Under the pieces are notes generated by a model. It was not told the origin of the DNA. It searched no databases and worked only from the letters and a program-made list of their open reading frames with translations. A stretch of 64,000 nucleotides of DNA from Solibacteraceae bacterium. GTDB taxonomy: Bacteria; Acidobacteriota; Terriglobia; Bryobacterales; Bryobacteraceae. A program made the position numbers and the translations under genes. This document shows, in pieces, positions 42,556 through 52,330 of this stretch. Positions within the stretch are counted from its first letter, which is position 1; each line of letters starts with the position of its first letter. The stretch is from the NCBI GenBank assembly GCA_021324015.1, contig JAJPJX010000050.1:62001-126000 (forward strand). The letters are read 5' to 3'.

Positions 42556-44154
42556 ATGCGCTTCCCTGCCCTGCTCGCCCTGCTGGGCGCCTCCCTGATT
42601 TCCGCCCCCGCCGCCAACCGCGACGAGCGCGTCGAGTGGTTCCGGGATGCCGGCTTCGGCCTCTTCATCCACTGGAGCCTGGACAGCCAGATCGGCTCCA
42701 CCATCAGCCATACCCTGGTAGGCGCCTCCGAAGATTACATCCAGCGCTTTCTCCAGTTGCCCCGCAGCTTCAACCCGCATAAGTTCGAGCCGCGCGATTG
42801 GGCCGTGCTGGCGCGCCTGGCAGGCTTCCGCTATGTCGTGTTCACGGCCAAGCATCACTCCGGCTTCTGCATGTTCGATTCCGCCACCACGGATTTCACG
42901 GTCATGCACACGCCCTACGGCCGCGACATCACTGCCCAGGTGCTCCAGGCCTTCCGCGAACAGGGCATCGCCCCCGGACTCTATTTCTCCCCGGACGATT
43001 TTCACTATCTGCATGAGCATGGCATTACGATCAACCGCTACACCACCGAGGCCTCGCCCGATAGCAACCCCGGGCTGCTGCGCTACGATCAGGCCCAGAT
43101 CCGCGAGCTGCTGACCCGCTATGGGAACATCGGCCTGCTGTTTCTCGACGGCCCGGCGCGGAACCTGCGTGACACCGCCTGGCAGCTCGATCCCAACGTG
43201 ATTGTCACCCGTGGCGCCATGGAAACCCCCGAGCAGCACATCCCCGGCGTGCCCATCGAGGGTCCCTGGGAATCCTGCATCACTATGGGCGAAGCCTGGC
43301 AGTATCAGCCCACCAACGATCATTACAAGTCCGGCGCCGAGCTGATCTCCGACCTGATCGAAACCCGCGCCAAGGGCGGCAACCTGCTCCTCAACGTCGG
43401 TCCCCGGCCCGACGGAGAGCTGCCCATCGAGCAGGAATCGCGCCTCCGCGAGATAGCCCTGTGGATGTTCGTCAACGGCGAAGCCATCTACGGCGTGCGC
43501 CCCTGGATCGTCACCAATGAAAACGAGATCTGGTTCACCCGCCGCCGCGGCGAAGACACGCTGTACGCGTTCGTTACCGGCGAGCGCTGGAAGCTGGGGG
43601 AGTGGAAAGAGATCACCCTGCACTCCGTGAAAACCTCCGCCGGCGCTCAGGTCAGCGTCCTGGGGCAGAACGACAAAGTGCTCGAATACCAGCCGCGCGT
43701 GGTTCCCGAAACCACCTGGCGGCAGCAGCCCGACGGTCTGCACATCCGCGCCATGCGCGCCCAGAGGCTCTATGACGACCGCCGCTGGCCCAACCCCGTG
43801 GTGCTGAAGATCACCCACGCCCAACCCGGCATCGTCCCGCCGCGGGTGCTCACCACCGGCGCGGGCTGGGACCCGCAAACCGGCTCCGCCACGCTAGAGG
43901 GCGCGCTCCGCTCTCTGGGCAATGCTCCCGCCGTCGAGGTCGGCTTCCAGTACCGCCCGCGCAAGGGCATGACCGATCTGTACGAAAAGACCGCCCCCTG
44001 GAGTGACACTGCGTACCTGCGGCGCTCGGCGCCCGGCGAGTTCAGCCTGAAACTCTCCGGCCTGGAGAAAGGCCGGGAATACGATTATCGGGCCGTAGTG
44101 AAGCACCCCCTGCTCACGCTCTATGGAGAGGAAAAGGTGTTCACCGCCCGCTAG
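42556..44154 (+). CDS. exported GH29 alpha-L-fucosidase-like glycosidase
   Basis: The 532-residue product has a signal peptide (MRFPALLALLGASLISAPAA). The GH29 catalytic barrel has FGLFIHWSLDS, YVVFTAKHHSGFCMFDS and the nucleophile region NIGLLFLDGPA, where the usual WFDG is FLDG. It also has NLLLNVGPRPDGELP, and a C-terminal beta-sandwich ends it. Fucose release from plant or microbial glycans is inferred; other substrates are possible because the nucleophile motif is slightly altered. A GTG at 42538 overlapping the purN stop is an alternative start. Confidence 0.9.
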   Translation: MRFPALLALLGASLISAPAANRDERVEWFRDAGFGLFIHWSLDSQIGSTISHTLVGASEDYIQRFLQLPRSFNPHKFEPRDWAVLARLAGFRYVVFTAKHHSGFCMFDSATTDFTVMHTPYGRDITAQVLQAFREQGIAPGLYFSPDDFHYLHEHGITINRYTTEASPDSNPGLLRYDQAQIRELLTRYGNIGLLFLDGPARNLRDTAWQLDPNVIVTRGAMETPEQHIPGVPIEGPWESCITMGEAWQYQPTNDHYKSGAELISDLIETRAKGGNLLLNVGPRPDGELPIEQESRLREIALWMFVNGEAIYGVRPWIVTNENEIWFTRRRGEDTLYAFVTGERWKLGEWKEITLHSVKTSAGAQVSVLGQNDKVLEYQPRVVPETTWRQQPDGLHIRAMRAQRLYDDRRWPNPVVLKITHAQPGIVPPRVLTTGAGWDPQTGSATLEGALRSLGNAPAVEVGFQYRPRKGMTDLYEKTAPWSDTAYLRRSAPGEFSLKLSGLEKGREYDYRAVVKHPLLTLYGEEKVFTAR

Positions 44155-44189
44155 TCCGGTGCGCGTGCGCCGTCTGCCTACGCGGTTCT

Positions 44190-44227
44190 TGACTCCTGGC
44201 TCCTACTGGCTTCTGACGCCTGACTTC
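44190..44227. repeat. degenerate heptamer repeat, consensus TGRCNCC
   Basis: TGACTCC (44190-44196), TGGCTCC (44197-44203), TGACGCC (44214-44220) and TGACTTC (44221-44227) are heptamers in two adjacent pairs, separated by TACTGGCTTC. They lie in the 88-bp gap between the convergent fucosidase and TetR genes. The layout parallels the GCTGANN array at 23737-23767. Both sit at convergent gene ends. Confidence 0.6.
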
Positions 44228-44242
44228 TTGGGCCCCTGCCCG

Positions 44243-44839
44243 TCACGGCGCCGCGGGCGCCAGGCCTCGGATCACCAGCTCGGCCAACGCCTGGGCATAC
44301 TTTTGCGAAGGGGGTTCATTCTTGACCAGGAATCGGTAATAGAGCGGCCCGTACAGGGAATCCAGCACCAGGTCCAGATCGGCGTCCTTCCGCAACTGTC
44401 CGCTGGCCTGCTTGTGGAGCAGCATTTTCTTGGCTTCCCGCCGCCGTGGGTCGCTCCAGATGGTACGGAAGGCCGCGGCGACGTCCGCATCGCTCCTCGC
44501 CGCCACCACGAAGGAGCGGAGCATTCGCCCGCCCGGGCCCGAGAGAACGCGCGCGAAGTTCTGCACCTGCGTGGTCAGATCCTCGCGCAGAGAGCCGGTG
44601 TCTCGCAGCGGGAGTTCCGGCGTAACGGCTTCGCGAAACGCCTCGATCACCACCGCCGCCTTATTGGGCCACCAGCGGTATACGGTCGCCTTGCTCGTGC
44701 CGGCCCGCTCGGCGATGGCCTCGGCTGTCACCTGCGCGAACGCGGTTTCTTCCATCAGGTCGAGAGCCGCCTTCAGAATCCGGCGCCGCGCAGCCTCGTC
44801 CCGCGGCCGGCCTCTCCCGCGCTCGTGCTTTTGTGGCAT
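44243..44839 (-). CDS. TetR/AcrR-family repressor
   Basis: The 198-residue product has an N-terminal HTH (RRRILKAALDLMEETAFAQVT, IAERAGTSKATVYRWWPNK) and a TetR C-terminal domain (about 85-198) that probably binds a drug-like ligand. It is divergent from the RND pump operon and most likely represses it. ATG 44839 is used; an in-frame TTG at 44857 is possible. The 95-bp intergenic region contains a small palindrome and a repeated GTGCGA-AATTC motif that could be the operator. Confidence 0.92.
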   Translation of the reverse strand: MPQKHERGRGRPRDEAARRRILKAALDLMEETAFAQVTAEAIAERAGTSKATVYRWWPNKAAVVIEAFREAVTPELPLRDTGSLREDLTTQVQNFARVLSGPGGRMLRSFVVAARSDADVAAAFRTIWSDPRRREAKKMLLHKQASGQLRKDADLDLVLDSLYGPLYYRFLVKNEPPSQKYAQALAELVIRGLAPAAP

Positions 44840-44848
44840 GCCTGTTTC

Positions 44849-44915
44849 GTGCGACAATTCTGAATATACGAATTTCGAAACGCCTGTGTCTACTATTGCG
44901 GCGCGTGCGAAATTC
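44849..44915. promoter_or_regulatory. candidate TetR operator region in the RND-pump promoter
   Basis: Three features lie in this intergenic stretch: CGAA-T-TTCG, a small palindrome at 44869-44877; GTGCGA followed by AATTC at 44849-44860 and again at 44905-44915; and TACTAT (44891-44896), a possible -10 box for the pump. The positions suit repression of the operon and autoregulation of the TetR gene. The motifs are short and the assignment is tentative. Confidence 0.25.
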
Positions 44916-44934
44916 TCGAGTGGAGTGACCAGGG

Positions 44935-47900
44935 ATGTGGATTGTCCGAGTTGCGCTGGCCCGGCCCTACACGTTTGTCGTGTTGGCCCTGCTCATTTTG
45001 ATTCTGGCGCCGGTCGTCATTCTGCGCACCCCCACCGATATCTTCCCCAATATCGACATCCCCGTGATCGGCGCGGCCTTCAACTACAGCGGGCTGAACG
45101 CCGAGGAGATAGAGGAGCGCATCACGTCGATTTACGAGCGCGTCCTCACCACCACGGTCAACGACATCGAACATATCGAATCGCAGTCCATCAACGGGCG
45201 CGCCATCGTCAAAGTCTTCTTCCAGCCGGGCGTCGATGTCAACGCCGCGCTGGCGCAGGTCAGCGCCGTCTCGCAGCCCATCCTCCGGCAATTGCCGCCG
45301 GGCGCCACGCCGCCGTTTCTCCTCACGTACAACGCCTCCAGCGTGCCCGTCATCCAACTGGGCCTCTCCGGGCGAGGGCTGAGCGAGCAGGCACTGTTCG
45401 ATTACGGAGTCAACTTCATTCGCACGCGCCTGGTGACCATTCCCGGCTGCGCCATCCCGTATCCTTACGGCGGGAAGCAGCGCCAGGTCATGGTGGATAT
45501 CAACCCCGCGGCCATGCAGTCCAGGGGGCTCTCCCCCGCGGATGTCACCAACGCCATCGCCAATCAGAACCTTATCATCCCGGCCGGCACCTCCAAAATC
45601 GGCCAGTTCGAATACGATGTGGACCTGAACTCCAGCCCCACCACGGTGCAGGCGTTCAACGACTTTCCCATCAAGGTGGTGAACGGTTCGCCGGTCTACA
45701 TCCGCGATATCGGCCACGTGCGTGACGGTTTCTCGCCGCAGACCAATATCGTCCGGCAGGACGGCAGCCGTGCGGCGCTGCTCACCGTGATGAAGGCCGG
45801 AAATGCTTCCACGTTGTCGGTGGTTGACGGTATCCGCAAGCTGCTGCCTTCGGTCTTGGCCACCCTGCCGCCGGAGTTGAAGATCCAGCCGATCGCCGAT
45901 CAATCTATCTTCGTGCGCGCCGCGATTGCCGGCGTCATCCGGGAAGCCGTTATCGCGGCCTGCCTCACAGGCTTGATGATCCTGTTGTTCTTGGGAAGCT
46001 GGCGCAGCACCCTGATCATCGCCATCTCCATCCCACTTTCCGTCCTGACGTCCATCATCGTGCTCAGCTTCCTGCACCAGAGCATCAACCTCATGACCCT
46101 GGGTGGTCTGGCCCTGGCCGTGGGAATCCTGGTCGATGACGCCACCGTGGAAATCGAGAATGTCAACCGCAATCTCGATCAGGGCAAGGAAATCGAGCGC
46201 GCTATCCTGGACGGCGCCTCGCAGATCGCCGTTCCCGCGCTGGTCTCCACGCTGTGCATCTGCATCGTTTTCCTGCCCATGTTCTTTCTCACCGGTGTGG
46301 CCAGATACCTGTTCGTGCCGCTGGCCGAAGCCGTGGTGTTCGCCATGCTGGCTTCCTACGGCCTATCGCGGACCCTGGTGCCCACCCTGGCGAAATACCT
46401 GTTGAAGCACCAGCACCACGGTCCTTCCCAAAACCCGCTGGTGCTGCTCCAGAGGGCGTTTGAACGCGGCTTCGACCGGTTGCGTGACGGCTACCAGGCC
46501 ATCCTCGCCGTGCTGGTTCACCGCCGGGTGATCTTCGTGCCGCTTTTCCTGCTGGCCTGCCTGTCCGCCTTTCTGCTGTACCCCTGGATCGGCCAGGATT
46601 TCTTCCCGGCATCCGACACCGGCCAGTTCAAGCTGCACCTGCGCGCCAAGACCGGAACCCGCATCGAAGAAACCGCCCGCCTCTGCGACCTCGTCGAGCA
46701 GTCCATCCGCCGCCGGATTCCGCACGACCAGTTGCTCAACATCCTGGATGAGATCGGTCTGCCCTATAGCAGCATCAACACCATCTACAGCAATTCCGCG
46801 CCGGTGGGTTCCGCCGATGCCGATATCATGGTCTCGCTCGCCCCGGGACACCGCCGCACCGAGGAATTCGTGCGACTATTGCGTGCCAGCCTGCCGCGCG
46901 AGTTTCCGGGCGCGGAGTTCTTTTTCCTGCCTGACGACATCGTCAGCCAGATCCTCAACTTCGGCCTGCCCGCCCAGATCGACGTGCAGATCATCGGCAA
47001 GAACGTGGAGGCCAACCGCGACCTCGCCGACCGCATCCTCCGCCAGATGCGCCGCGTCCCGGGCATCGCCGACCTGCGCATCCAGCAGACCTTCGACCAG
47101 CCCAAGATCCACGTCTTCACCGACCGCATCAAAGCCGCCGAAAGCGGCTACACGCAAGCCGACGTCGCCCAAAGCCTGCTGATCTCGTTGAGCGGCAGTT
47201 TCCAGACCCAGCCTACCTTCTGGCTGAATCCCCAAAACGGAGTCAGTTACAACGTGGTCACCCAGGCCCCGCAGTACGACGTGCAATCCCTGCAGGCGCT
47301 CCGCAACCTGCCGCTGACGGTGGGTCCCGCCGGGACGCCCGAAATCCTCAACGACATTACGTCGATCAGCCGCGGCCAGGGAATGGCCGTGGTGAACCAC
47401 TACGATATCCAGCGCACCATCGATATCTTCGGCGCCGCGGATGGCCGCGATCTGGCGAGTGTGGGCCGGGAAGTGGATCGCATCGTCGCGGCTAATCGCT
47501 CGCGCCTGGTCCGCGGGTCGGATATGCTGGTGCGCGGCCAGGTGGACACCATGCGGAAATCCTTCGCCGGCCTGATTGCCGGCCTGATCTTTGCTATCGT
47601 CCTGGTGTACCTCCTGATCGTCGTCAACTTTCAGTCCTGGCTGGACCCGTTCATCATCATTACAGCCTTGCCCGCGGCGCTGGCCGGCATCGTCCTGATG
47701 CTCTTCGTCACGCATACCACGCTCAGCGTGCCCGCCATGATGGGCGCCATCATGTGCATGGGAGTCGCCACCGCCAACAGCATCCTGGTTATCAGCTTCG
47801 CCAAGGAAACGCTCCTGGAATGCCGCAACCCGGTGGAAGCCGCGCTGGCCGCCGGCTTCACGCGTTTCCGCCCGGTGATCATGACGGCGCTCGCCATGAT

Positions 47901-48087
47901 CATCGGCATGGTGCCCATGGCGCTGGGAATGGGCGAGGGCGGCGAACAGAACGCGCCGCTGGGCCGCGCGGTGATCGGCGGCCTGCTGCTCGCCACGGTC
48001 GCGACCCTGATCTTTGTTCCCGCTGTGTTTGCCCTGCTGCATGGCCGCCGCCGGCCCGGGGCGTCGGAGCTTTCCGCGCATGCGTAA
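44935..48087 (+). CDS. RND efflux pump inner-membrane subunit (AcrB/HAE1 family)
   Basis: The 1050-residue product has the usual twelve helices and two large periplasmic loops. It has the proton-relay Asp pair in VGILVDDATVEIENV (fourth helix), LFLGSWRSTLIIAISIPLS and the C-terminal half with AMMGAIMCMGVATANSILVISFA. It drives proton-coupled export of drugs, solvents or lipids. It is the first gene of a pump-adaptor-channel operon and divergent from TetR. It overlaps the adaptor by 8 bp. Confidence 0.95.
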   Translation: MWIVRVALARPYTFVVLALLILILAPVVILRTPTDIFPNIDIPVIGAAFNYSGLNAEEIEERITSIYERVLTTTVNDIEHIESQSINGRAIVKVFFQPGVDVNAALAQVSAVSQPILRQLPPGATPPFLLTYNASSVPVIQLGLSGRGLSEQALFDYGVNFIRTRLVTIPGCAIPYPYGGKQRQVMVDINPAAMQSRGLSPADVTNAIANQNLIIPAGTSKIGQFEYDVDLNSSPTTVQAFNDFPIKVVNGSPVYIRDIGHVRDGFSPQTNIVRQDGSRAALLTVMKAGNASTLSVVDGIRKLLPSVLATLPPELKIQPIADQSIFVRAAIAGVIREAVIAACLTGLMILLFLGSWRSTLIIAISIPLSVLTSIIVLSFLHQSINLMTLGGLALAVGILVDDATVEIENVNRNLDQGKEIERAILDGASQIAVPALVSTLCICIVFLPMFFLTGVARYLFVPLAEAVVFAMLASYGLSRTLVPTLAKYLLKHQHHGPSQNPLVLLQRAFERGFDRLRDGYQAILAVLVHRRVIFVPLFLLACLSAFLLYPWIGQDFFPASDTGQFKLHLRAKTGTRIEETARLCDLVEQSIRRRIPHDQLLNILDEIGLPYSSINTIYSNSAPVGSADADIMVSLAPGHRRTEEFVRLLRASLPREFPGAEFFFLPDDIVSQILNFGLPAQIDVQIIGKNVEANRDLADRILRQMRRVPGIADLRIQQTFDQPKIHVFTDRIKAAESGYTQADVAQSLLISLSGSFQTQPTFWLNPQNGVSYNVVTQAPQYDVQSLQALRNLPLTVGPAGTPEILNDITSISRGQGMAVVNHYDIQRTIDIFGAADGRDLASVGREVDRIVAANRSRLVRGSDMLVRGQVDTMRKSFAGLIAGLIFAIVLVYLLIVVNFQSWLDPFIIITALPAALAGIVLMLFVTHTTLSVPAMMGAIMCMGVATANSILVISFAKETLLECRNPVEAALAAGFTRFRPVIMTALAMIIGMVPMALGMGEGGEQNAPLGRAVIGGLLLATVATLIFVPAVFALLHGRRRPGASELSAHA

Positions 48088-49270
48088 ACCGCCAGCCGCC
48101 GTCCCCGGCGCGCCATCCCCGCCGCGCCTATCCGTCGTATCCTGGATTGGCATCGCGGTCGTGCTCTGCGGCCTGGCGGCCGCCATCGCGTACCAGATCG
48201 TCACCGGAATCTCCTCGCGGGTCCACGCCTCCAGCCGTCTGAGGCAGCAGACCCTGGAGATGGCAGTGCCCACGGTGGCCGTAATCCATCCCCGGCGCGG
48301 AGCGCCCATCGAAGAGGTGGTGCTTCCCGGCAACGCCCAGGCCTACGTCGCCACGCCGATTTACGCCCGCATCAACGGCTACCTGAAGGTCTGGTATTTC
48401 GATATCGGCGCGCATGTGAAGGCCGGCCAGCTTCTGGCCGAGATCGAGACTCCCGAAGTGGATCGTCAGTTGGACCAGGCCCGTGCCGACCTGGCCACCG
48501 CCCGGGCCAACTACGACCTGGCGCGAATCACGGCCGAGCGCTATCAGAACCTGTTCAAGAGCGACTCGGTGGCGAAGCAGGACGTAGACGACAAAGTCGG
48601 CGACCTGCAAGCCAAGAAAGCCATGCTGGATTCCGCTACGTTCAACGTGCGGCGCTTGGAAGAGACCCAGCGCTTCCAGAAAGTCTACGCCCCGTTCGAT
48701 GGCGTGATCACTACGCGCAACATCGATATCGGCGCGTTAATCGACGCCGGCGCGAATGCTCCAGGCCGGGAGTTGTTCGACATCGCCGCCACCGGGAAAC
48801 TGCGTGTCTACGTCAACGTGCCCCAGGCGTACTCGCGCGACGTGAAGCCCGGCGGGCCGGCGGAATTGACGCTGGCGGAATTTCCGGGCCGCCGCTTTTT
48901 GGGCAGGATCGTGCGCAGCGCCGACTCGATCGATCCGGCGTCGCGCACGCTGCTTACGGAAGTAGATGTGGATAATCGGTCGGGCGAGTTGCTGCCTGGC
49001 GCGTTCGTTTCCGTGCGCCTCAAGCTCAGTGCCCGGGAGGGCGCCGTCATCGTCCCGGTGAATTCGCTGATCTTCCGCTCCGAGGGCATGCGCGTCGCCG
49101 TGGTTCGAGACCACCGCGCGATGCTGGTCCCGGTTACCCTGGGGCGCGACTATGGCACGGAAGTGGAAGTGGTCTCCGGTGTCACCGCGCAGGATGAAGT
49201 CATCGAGAATCCCGCGGACTCGCTGACCTCCGGAACGGAAGTGCGGCCGGTGAAGGCGGCGGAGAAATAA
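48080..49270 (+). CDS. RND periplasmic adaptor (membrane-fusion protein)
   Basis: The 396-residue product has an N-terminal anchor (VVSWIGIAVVLCGLAAAIAYQIV). Lipoyl halves follow (IYARINGYLKVWYFDIGAHVKAGQLLAEIE and VYAPFDGVITTRNIDIG), with a helical hairpin between (VDRQLDQARADLATARANYD) and a beta-barrel domain. It links the RND pump to the outer-membrane channel. It overlaps the pump by 8 bp and the channel gene by 1 bp. The pump-first order is the reverse of the common adaptor-pump order. Confidence 0.93.
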   Translation: MRKPPAAVPGAPSPPRLSVVSWIGIAVVLCGLAAAIAYQIVTGISSRVHASSRLRQQTLEMAVPTVAVIHPRRGAPIEEVVLPGNAQAYVATPIYARINGYLKVWYFDIGAHVKAGQLLAEIETPEVDRQLDQARADLATARANYDLARITAERYQNLFKSDSVAKQDVDDKVGDLQAKKAMLDSATFNVRRLEETQRFQKVYAPFDGVITTRNIDIGALIDAGANAPGRELFDIAATGKLRVYVNVPQAYSRDVKPGGPAELTLAEFPGRRFLGRIVRSADSIDPASRTLLTEVDVDNRSGELLPGAFVSVRLKLSAREGAVIVPVNSLIFRSEGMRVAVVRDHRAMLVPVTLGRDYGTEVEVVSGVTAQDEVIENPADSLTSGTEVRPVKAAEK

Positions 49271-50706
49271 TGCGCGCGCCGGCTTTCCTAGCGTTCGTTG
49301 CTGTGCTGCTGGCCGGTTGCTCGGTCGGCCCTAAATATACCCGGCCCGCGGCGCCGGCGGCGCCCGCCTACCGCGAGCAACCCCCTCGATCGTTCCGCGC
49401 GTCGCAGGGGTGGAAACAGGCTCAGCCGGCCGACGCTACCCTGCGCGCAGACTGGTGGAAGCTCTTCGGGAACTCCGAGCTCGACGCTCTCGAAGAGCAA
49501 GTCGACGTCTCCAACCAGACCCTCAGAGCCGCGGAAGCCCGCTTTCGAGAAGCCCGCGCGCTGATTCAGCTCAACCGCTCCGGCCTCTACCCCACCATCT
49601 CCACGGTGCCATCCATAGCCGCCAACCGGCTGTCGCGGAACTCGCCGTTCGGCGCTCCCCCGGGCGATTTCGGCCAGTACACCCTTCCGATTGACACCAA
49701 CTACGAATTGGATGCCTGGGGCCGCGTTCGCCGCTCGATCGCCGCGGCCCGCGAAGAGACGCAGGCCAGCGCGGGCGATCTGGAGACCATTCGCCTCAGC
49801 CTCCATGCCGAGCTGGCCATCGATTACTTTGAACTGCGCAGCCTGGATGCCCAGAAGCAGCTCCTGGACGAAACGCTGGTGGCCTACCAGAAAGCCCTGG
49901 ACCTGACCAGGAATCGCTTCGATGGCGGCCTCAGTTCAGCAGCCGAAGTGGCGCAGGCCAGGACGCAACTGGAGACTACCCGCGCGCAGGATGTCGGCGT
50001 TGGCGTGGCGCGAGCTACCTTCGAACATGCCATCGCGATCCTGGCCGGCCGTACGCCCGAAAGTCTGGCGCTGCCCGTGATCCCTCTGAACACCAGGCCG
50101 CCGGTCATTCCCGTGGGCGTTCCGTCGCAACTGCTGGAGCGCCGCCCGGATATCGCTGCGGCCGAGCGCCGCATGGCCGAAGCCAACGAACAGATCGGCA
50201 TCGCGCAGGCCGCCTTCTTCCCGGCCCTGCTGCTCACGGCGAGCGGCGGCTTTGAAGGCAACCGGCTGGTGAACTGGCTGAGCTGGCCGAGCCGCTTGTG
50301 GGCGGTGGGCCCGTCGCTGGCGGAGACCGTCTTCGATGCCGGACGGCGCCGCGCCGCCTCCGAATCTGCTGCCGCTTCCTACGACGAAGCCCTCGCCAAC
50401 TATCGCCAGGCGGCTCTCATTGCCTTCCAGCAGGTGGAAGACAATCTCGCCACGTTGCGCGTTCTCGAACAACAGGCGCAGGCCCAGCGGGTTGCCGTCG
50501 AGGCCTCGCGCCAGTCGCTGAGCCTCTCGCTCAACCGCTACAAGGGAGGCCTGGTGACCTACCTCGAAGTGATCGCCGCGCAAAGTATCAACCTGCAAAA
50601 CGAGTCCACCGAGGTGGACATCCTGCGCCGCCGTATGGACGCCAGTGTCCTGCTGATCAAAGCCCTGGGCGGCGGCTGGGATATCTCCAGGCTGCCGGTG
50701 ACGTAG
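49270..50706 (+). CDS. RND outer-membrane channel lipoprotein (NodT/OprM type)
   Basis: The 478-residue product has a lipoprotein signal (FVAVLLAGC, Cys16 as lipid site) followed by SVGPKYTRPAAP, typical of this family. Two TolC-like repeat halves follow (about 50-260 and 265-470), with VDVSNQTLRAAEARFREARALI, ERRPDIAAAERRMAEANEQIG and SLNRYKGGLVTYLEVIAAQS. It forms the exit duct of the tripartite pump. It starts within the stop codon of the adaptor (TAATG). Confidence 0.94.
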   Translation: MRAPAFLAFVAVLLAGCSVGPKYTRPAAPAAPAYREQPPRSFRASQGWKQAQPADATLRADWWKLFGNSELDALEEQVDVSNQTLRAAEARFREARALIQLNRSGLYPTISTVPSIAANRLSRNSPFGAPPGDFGQYTLPIDTNYELDAWGRVRRSIAAAREETQASAGDLETIRLSLHAELAIDYFELRSLDAQKQLLDETLVAYQKALDLTRNRFDGGLSSAAEVAQARTQLETTRAQDVGVGVARATFEHAIAILAGRTPESLALPVIPLNTRPPVIPVGVPSQLLERRPDIAAAERRMAEANEQIGIAQAAFFPALLLTASGGFEGNRLVNWLSWPSRLWAVGPSLAETVFDAGRRRAASESAAASYDEALANYRQAALIAFQQVEDNLATLRVLEQQAQAQRVAVEASRQSLSLSLNRYKGGLVTYLEVIAAQSINLQNESTEVDILRRRMDASVLLIKALGGGWDISRLPVT

Positions 50707-50730
50707 CGCCAGGCCGGCGCTCGCCGCGTG

Positions 50731-52248
50731 CTACCCGAACCACCGGAAGTGCCTCCAAAACAGGTCCCAGGGCTGGCGGGGGCGGCGGCACACGAAAATG
50801 TCTGTGCGGTCCCCGATGGCGCTGTTCCTGATCCCGAAGGGCATCTGGATCGACCCGGCCAGCTCGCAAGACTGGAAAATCGCTTCCAGATCACGGCGGC
50901 GAAAACCGGCCGCGATCACCGTCTGCGGCGGCGGATCGCCATAACCCCGCAGCCAGTGTGAGTTCGACCCGCTGATCGCCTCCGGCAGACCCCAGGCGCG
51001 GCCGTAGAGGTTGATCGCGCCGGCCTCGCCGGCGTCCCCCGCCAGAATGCCCAATGCGGCGCTCTCCCCGGCCAGTGAATCCCGAACGCGCGCCACCGCC
51101 TGCGCCATTTCGGGCCAGCCGATCTCTTCGTTGAAGTTGTCGTTGAGCGCGTTTGTCGCCCTCCACCAACCGGAATTTAATGGCGCCACCGGCAGAACCA
51201 CTACTGCCACCAACATGCCGCTGGTAGCCAGCATTCCCCAAACGATTCCGCGCGCGCGGCGGGCCTTCGCGGCCGGGAGCCTGCCGACCTGCCGTTCGCC
51301 CCAAACGGCTCCCGCGGCAAGCAGCATCGGGTAAGCTGGCGCAAGATAATAGTCGCGGCCTTTCGCCACCAGAAACAGCGCCAGCGGGATCACAAACATC
51401 CAGCCGATCATGCGATAGCGCTTTGCCTCGCGTGCGCCGAACAGCCAGTACAATCCCGCGAGCCACAGCGGCAGGGTGACGACGTTCGCACATTTCCAAA
51501 GCTGGGCCAATAAGAAGCCATCGGTTCGGCCCAGGCGCACATCGCGGGCATGGATGCTCCTCAGGAAATCCAGCGAGATGAAATGGTGCTGCACTTGCCA
51601 GATGACGTTGGGTAAGAAGATCAGGACGGCGACAGCGGCTCCGCACCACAGCCATTTACTTGCCAGATCCCTGCGTGCGTCCGTCAAGAGTACTCCGCCG
51701 GCCATGCCCGCCAGGAAAAACGCCACCGTGTACTTGGTGATCAGCCCGAGTCCGGCCACAACCCCAATGGCTAACCACCAGCGCGGATCCTCCGACTTGA
51801 GCAGGCGGATCGTGAAATAGGCGGCCAACACCCACCACAGATGGTCGAAGGAGACGTATTGGAACATCGCCCCCGAGGCAAATGCAACCGGCGCCGTGGC
51901 GGCCGCCCATGCGGCCACCAGTTGGGCCGGCCTTCCGCCGCCGAGTTCGCGAGCCATCAAACCGGCCAGCACTATGGCGATCCCCTGCGCCGCTGCCGCG
52001 AAAAAGCGAAGACCGGTCAGCGATGCTCCGAACAGCGTCAGCGACAATCGCGCGATGAAGGGAGTGAGGGGCGGATAGGCTACGTAACCCCAACTGAGAT
52101 AACGGGCGTCGTCGATCGTCGCGAGCTCATCACGGTGGAATCCGTACTGGCCGTTCGTCAACGTGTGCAGAAGCACCAGGAAGAGGGCGGACAAAACCAG
52201 GATGCCAAGATCCGTCGAGGCAATCTTCCAGACGCGCGCCAGCCGCAT
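50731..52248 (-). CDS. membrane glycosyltransferase, GT39/ArnT-like
   Basis: The 505-residue product has about eleven helices. The N-terminal periplasmic loop GFHRDELATIDDARYLSWGYVAYPPLTPFIARL has the acidic pair typical of GT39-type lipid-linked sugar transferases. DHLWWVLAAYFTIRLLKS and AKGRDYYLAPAYPMLLAAG are further family features. It would transfer a sugar from an undecaprenyl-phosphate donor onto protein or lipid. The C-terminal 160 residues form a soluble domain. It is convergent with the RND operon (24 bp). Confidence 0.87.
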   Translation of the reverse strand: MRLARVWKIASTDLGILVLSALFLVLLHTLTNGQYGFHRDELATIDDARYLSWGYVAYPPLTPFIARLSLTLFGASLTGLRFFAAAAQGIAIVLAGLMARELGGGRPAQLVAAWAAATAPVAFASGAMFQYVSFDHLWWVLAAYFTIRLLKSEDPRWWLAIGVVAGLGLITKYTVAFFLAGMAGGVLLTDARRDLASKWLWCGAAVAVLIFLPNVIWQVQHHFISLDFLRSIHARDVRLGRTDGFLLAQLWKCANVVTLPLWLAGLYWLFGAREAKRYRMIGWMFVIPLALFLVAKGRDYYLAPAYPMLLAAGAVWGERQVGRLPAAKARRARGIVWGMLATSGMLVAVVVLPVAPLNSGWWRATNALNDNFNEEIGWPEMAQAVARVRDSLAGESAALGILAGDAGEAGAINLYGRAWGLPEAISGSNSHWLRGYGDPPPQTVIAAGFRRRDLEAIFQSCELAGSIQMPFGIRNSAIGDRTDIFVCRRPRQPWDLFWRHFRWFG

Positions 52249-52330
52249 TGGCTTGCTTCCGCTTCGGAGTCGGAGGACATTTTAGCAAATGGCATTTCCG
52301 GCCGCCGCGTGCTGGTATACTCTCTGAGCG

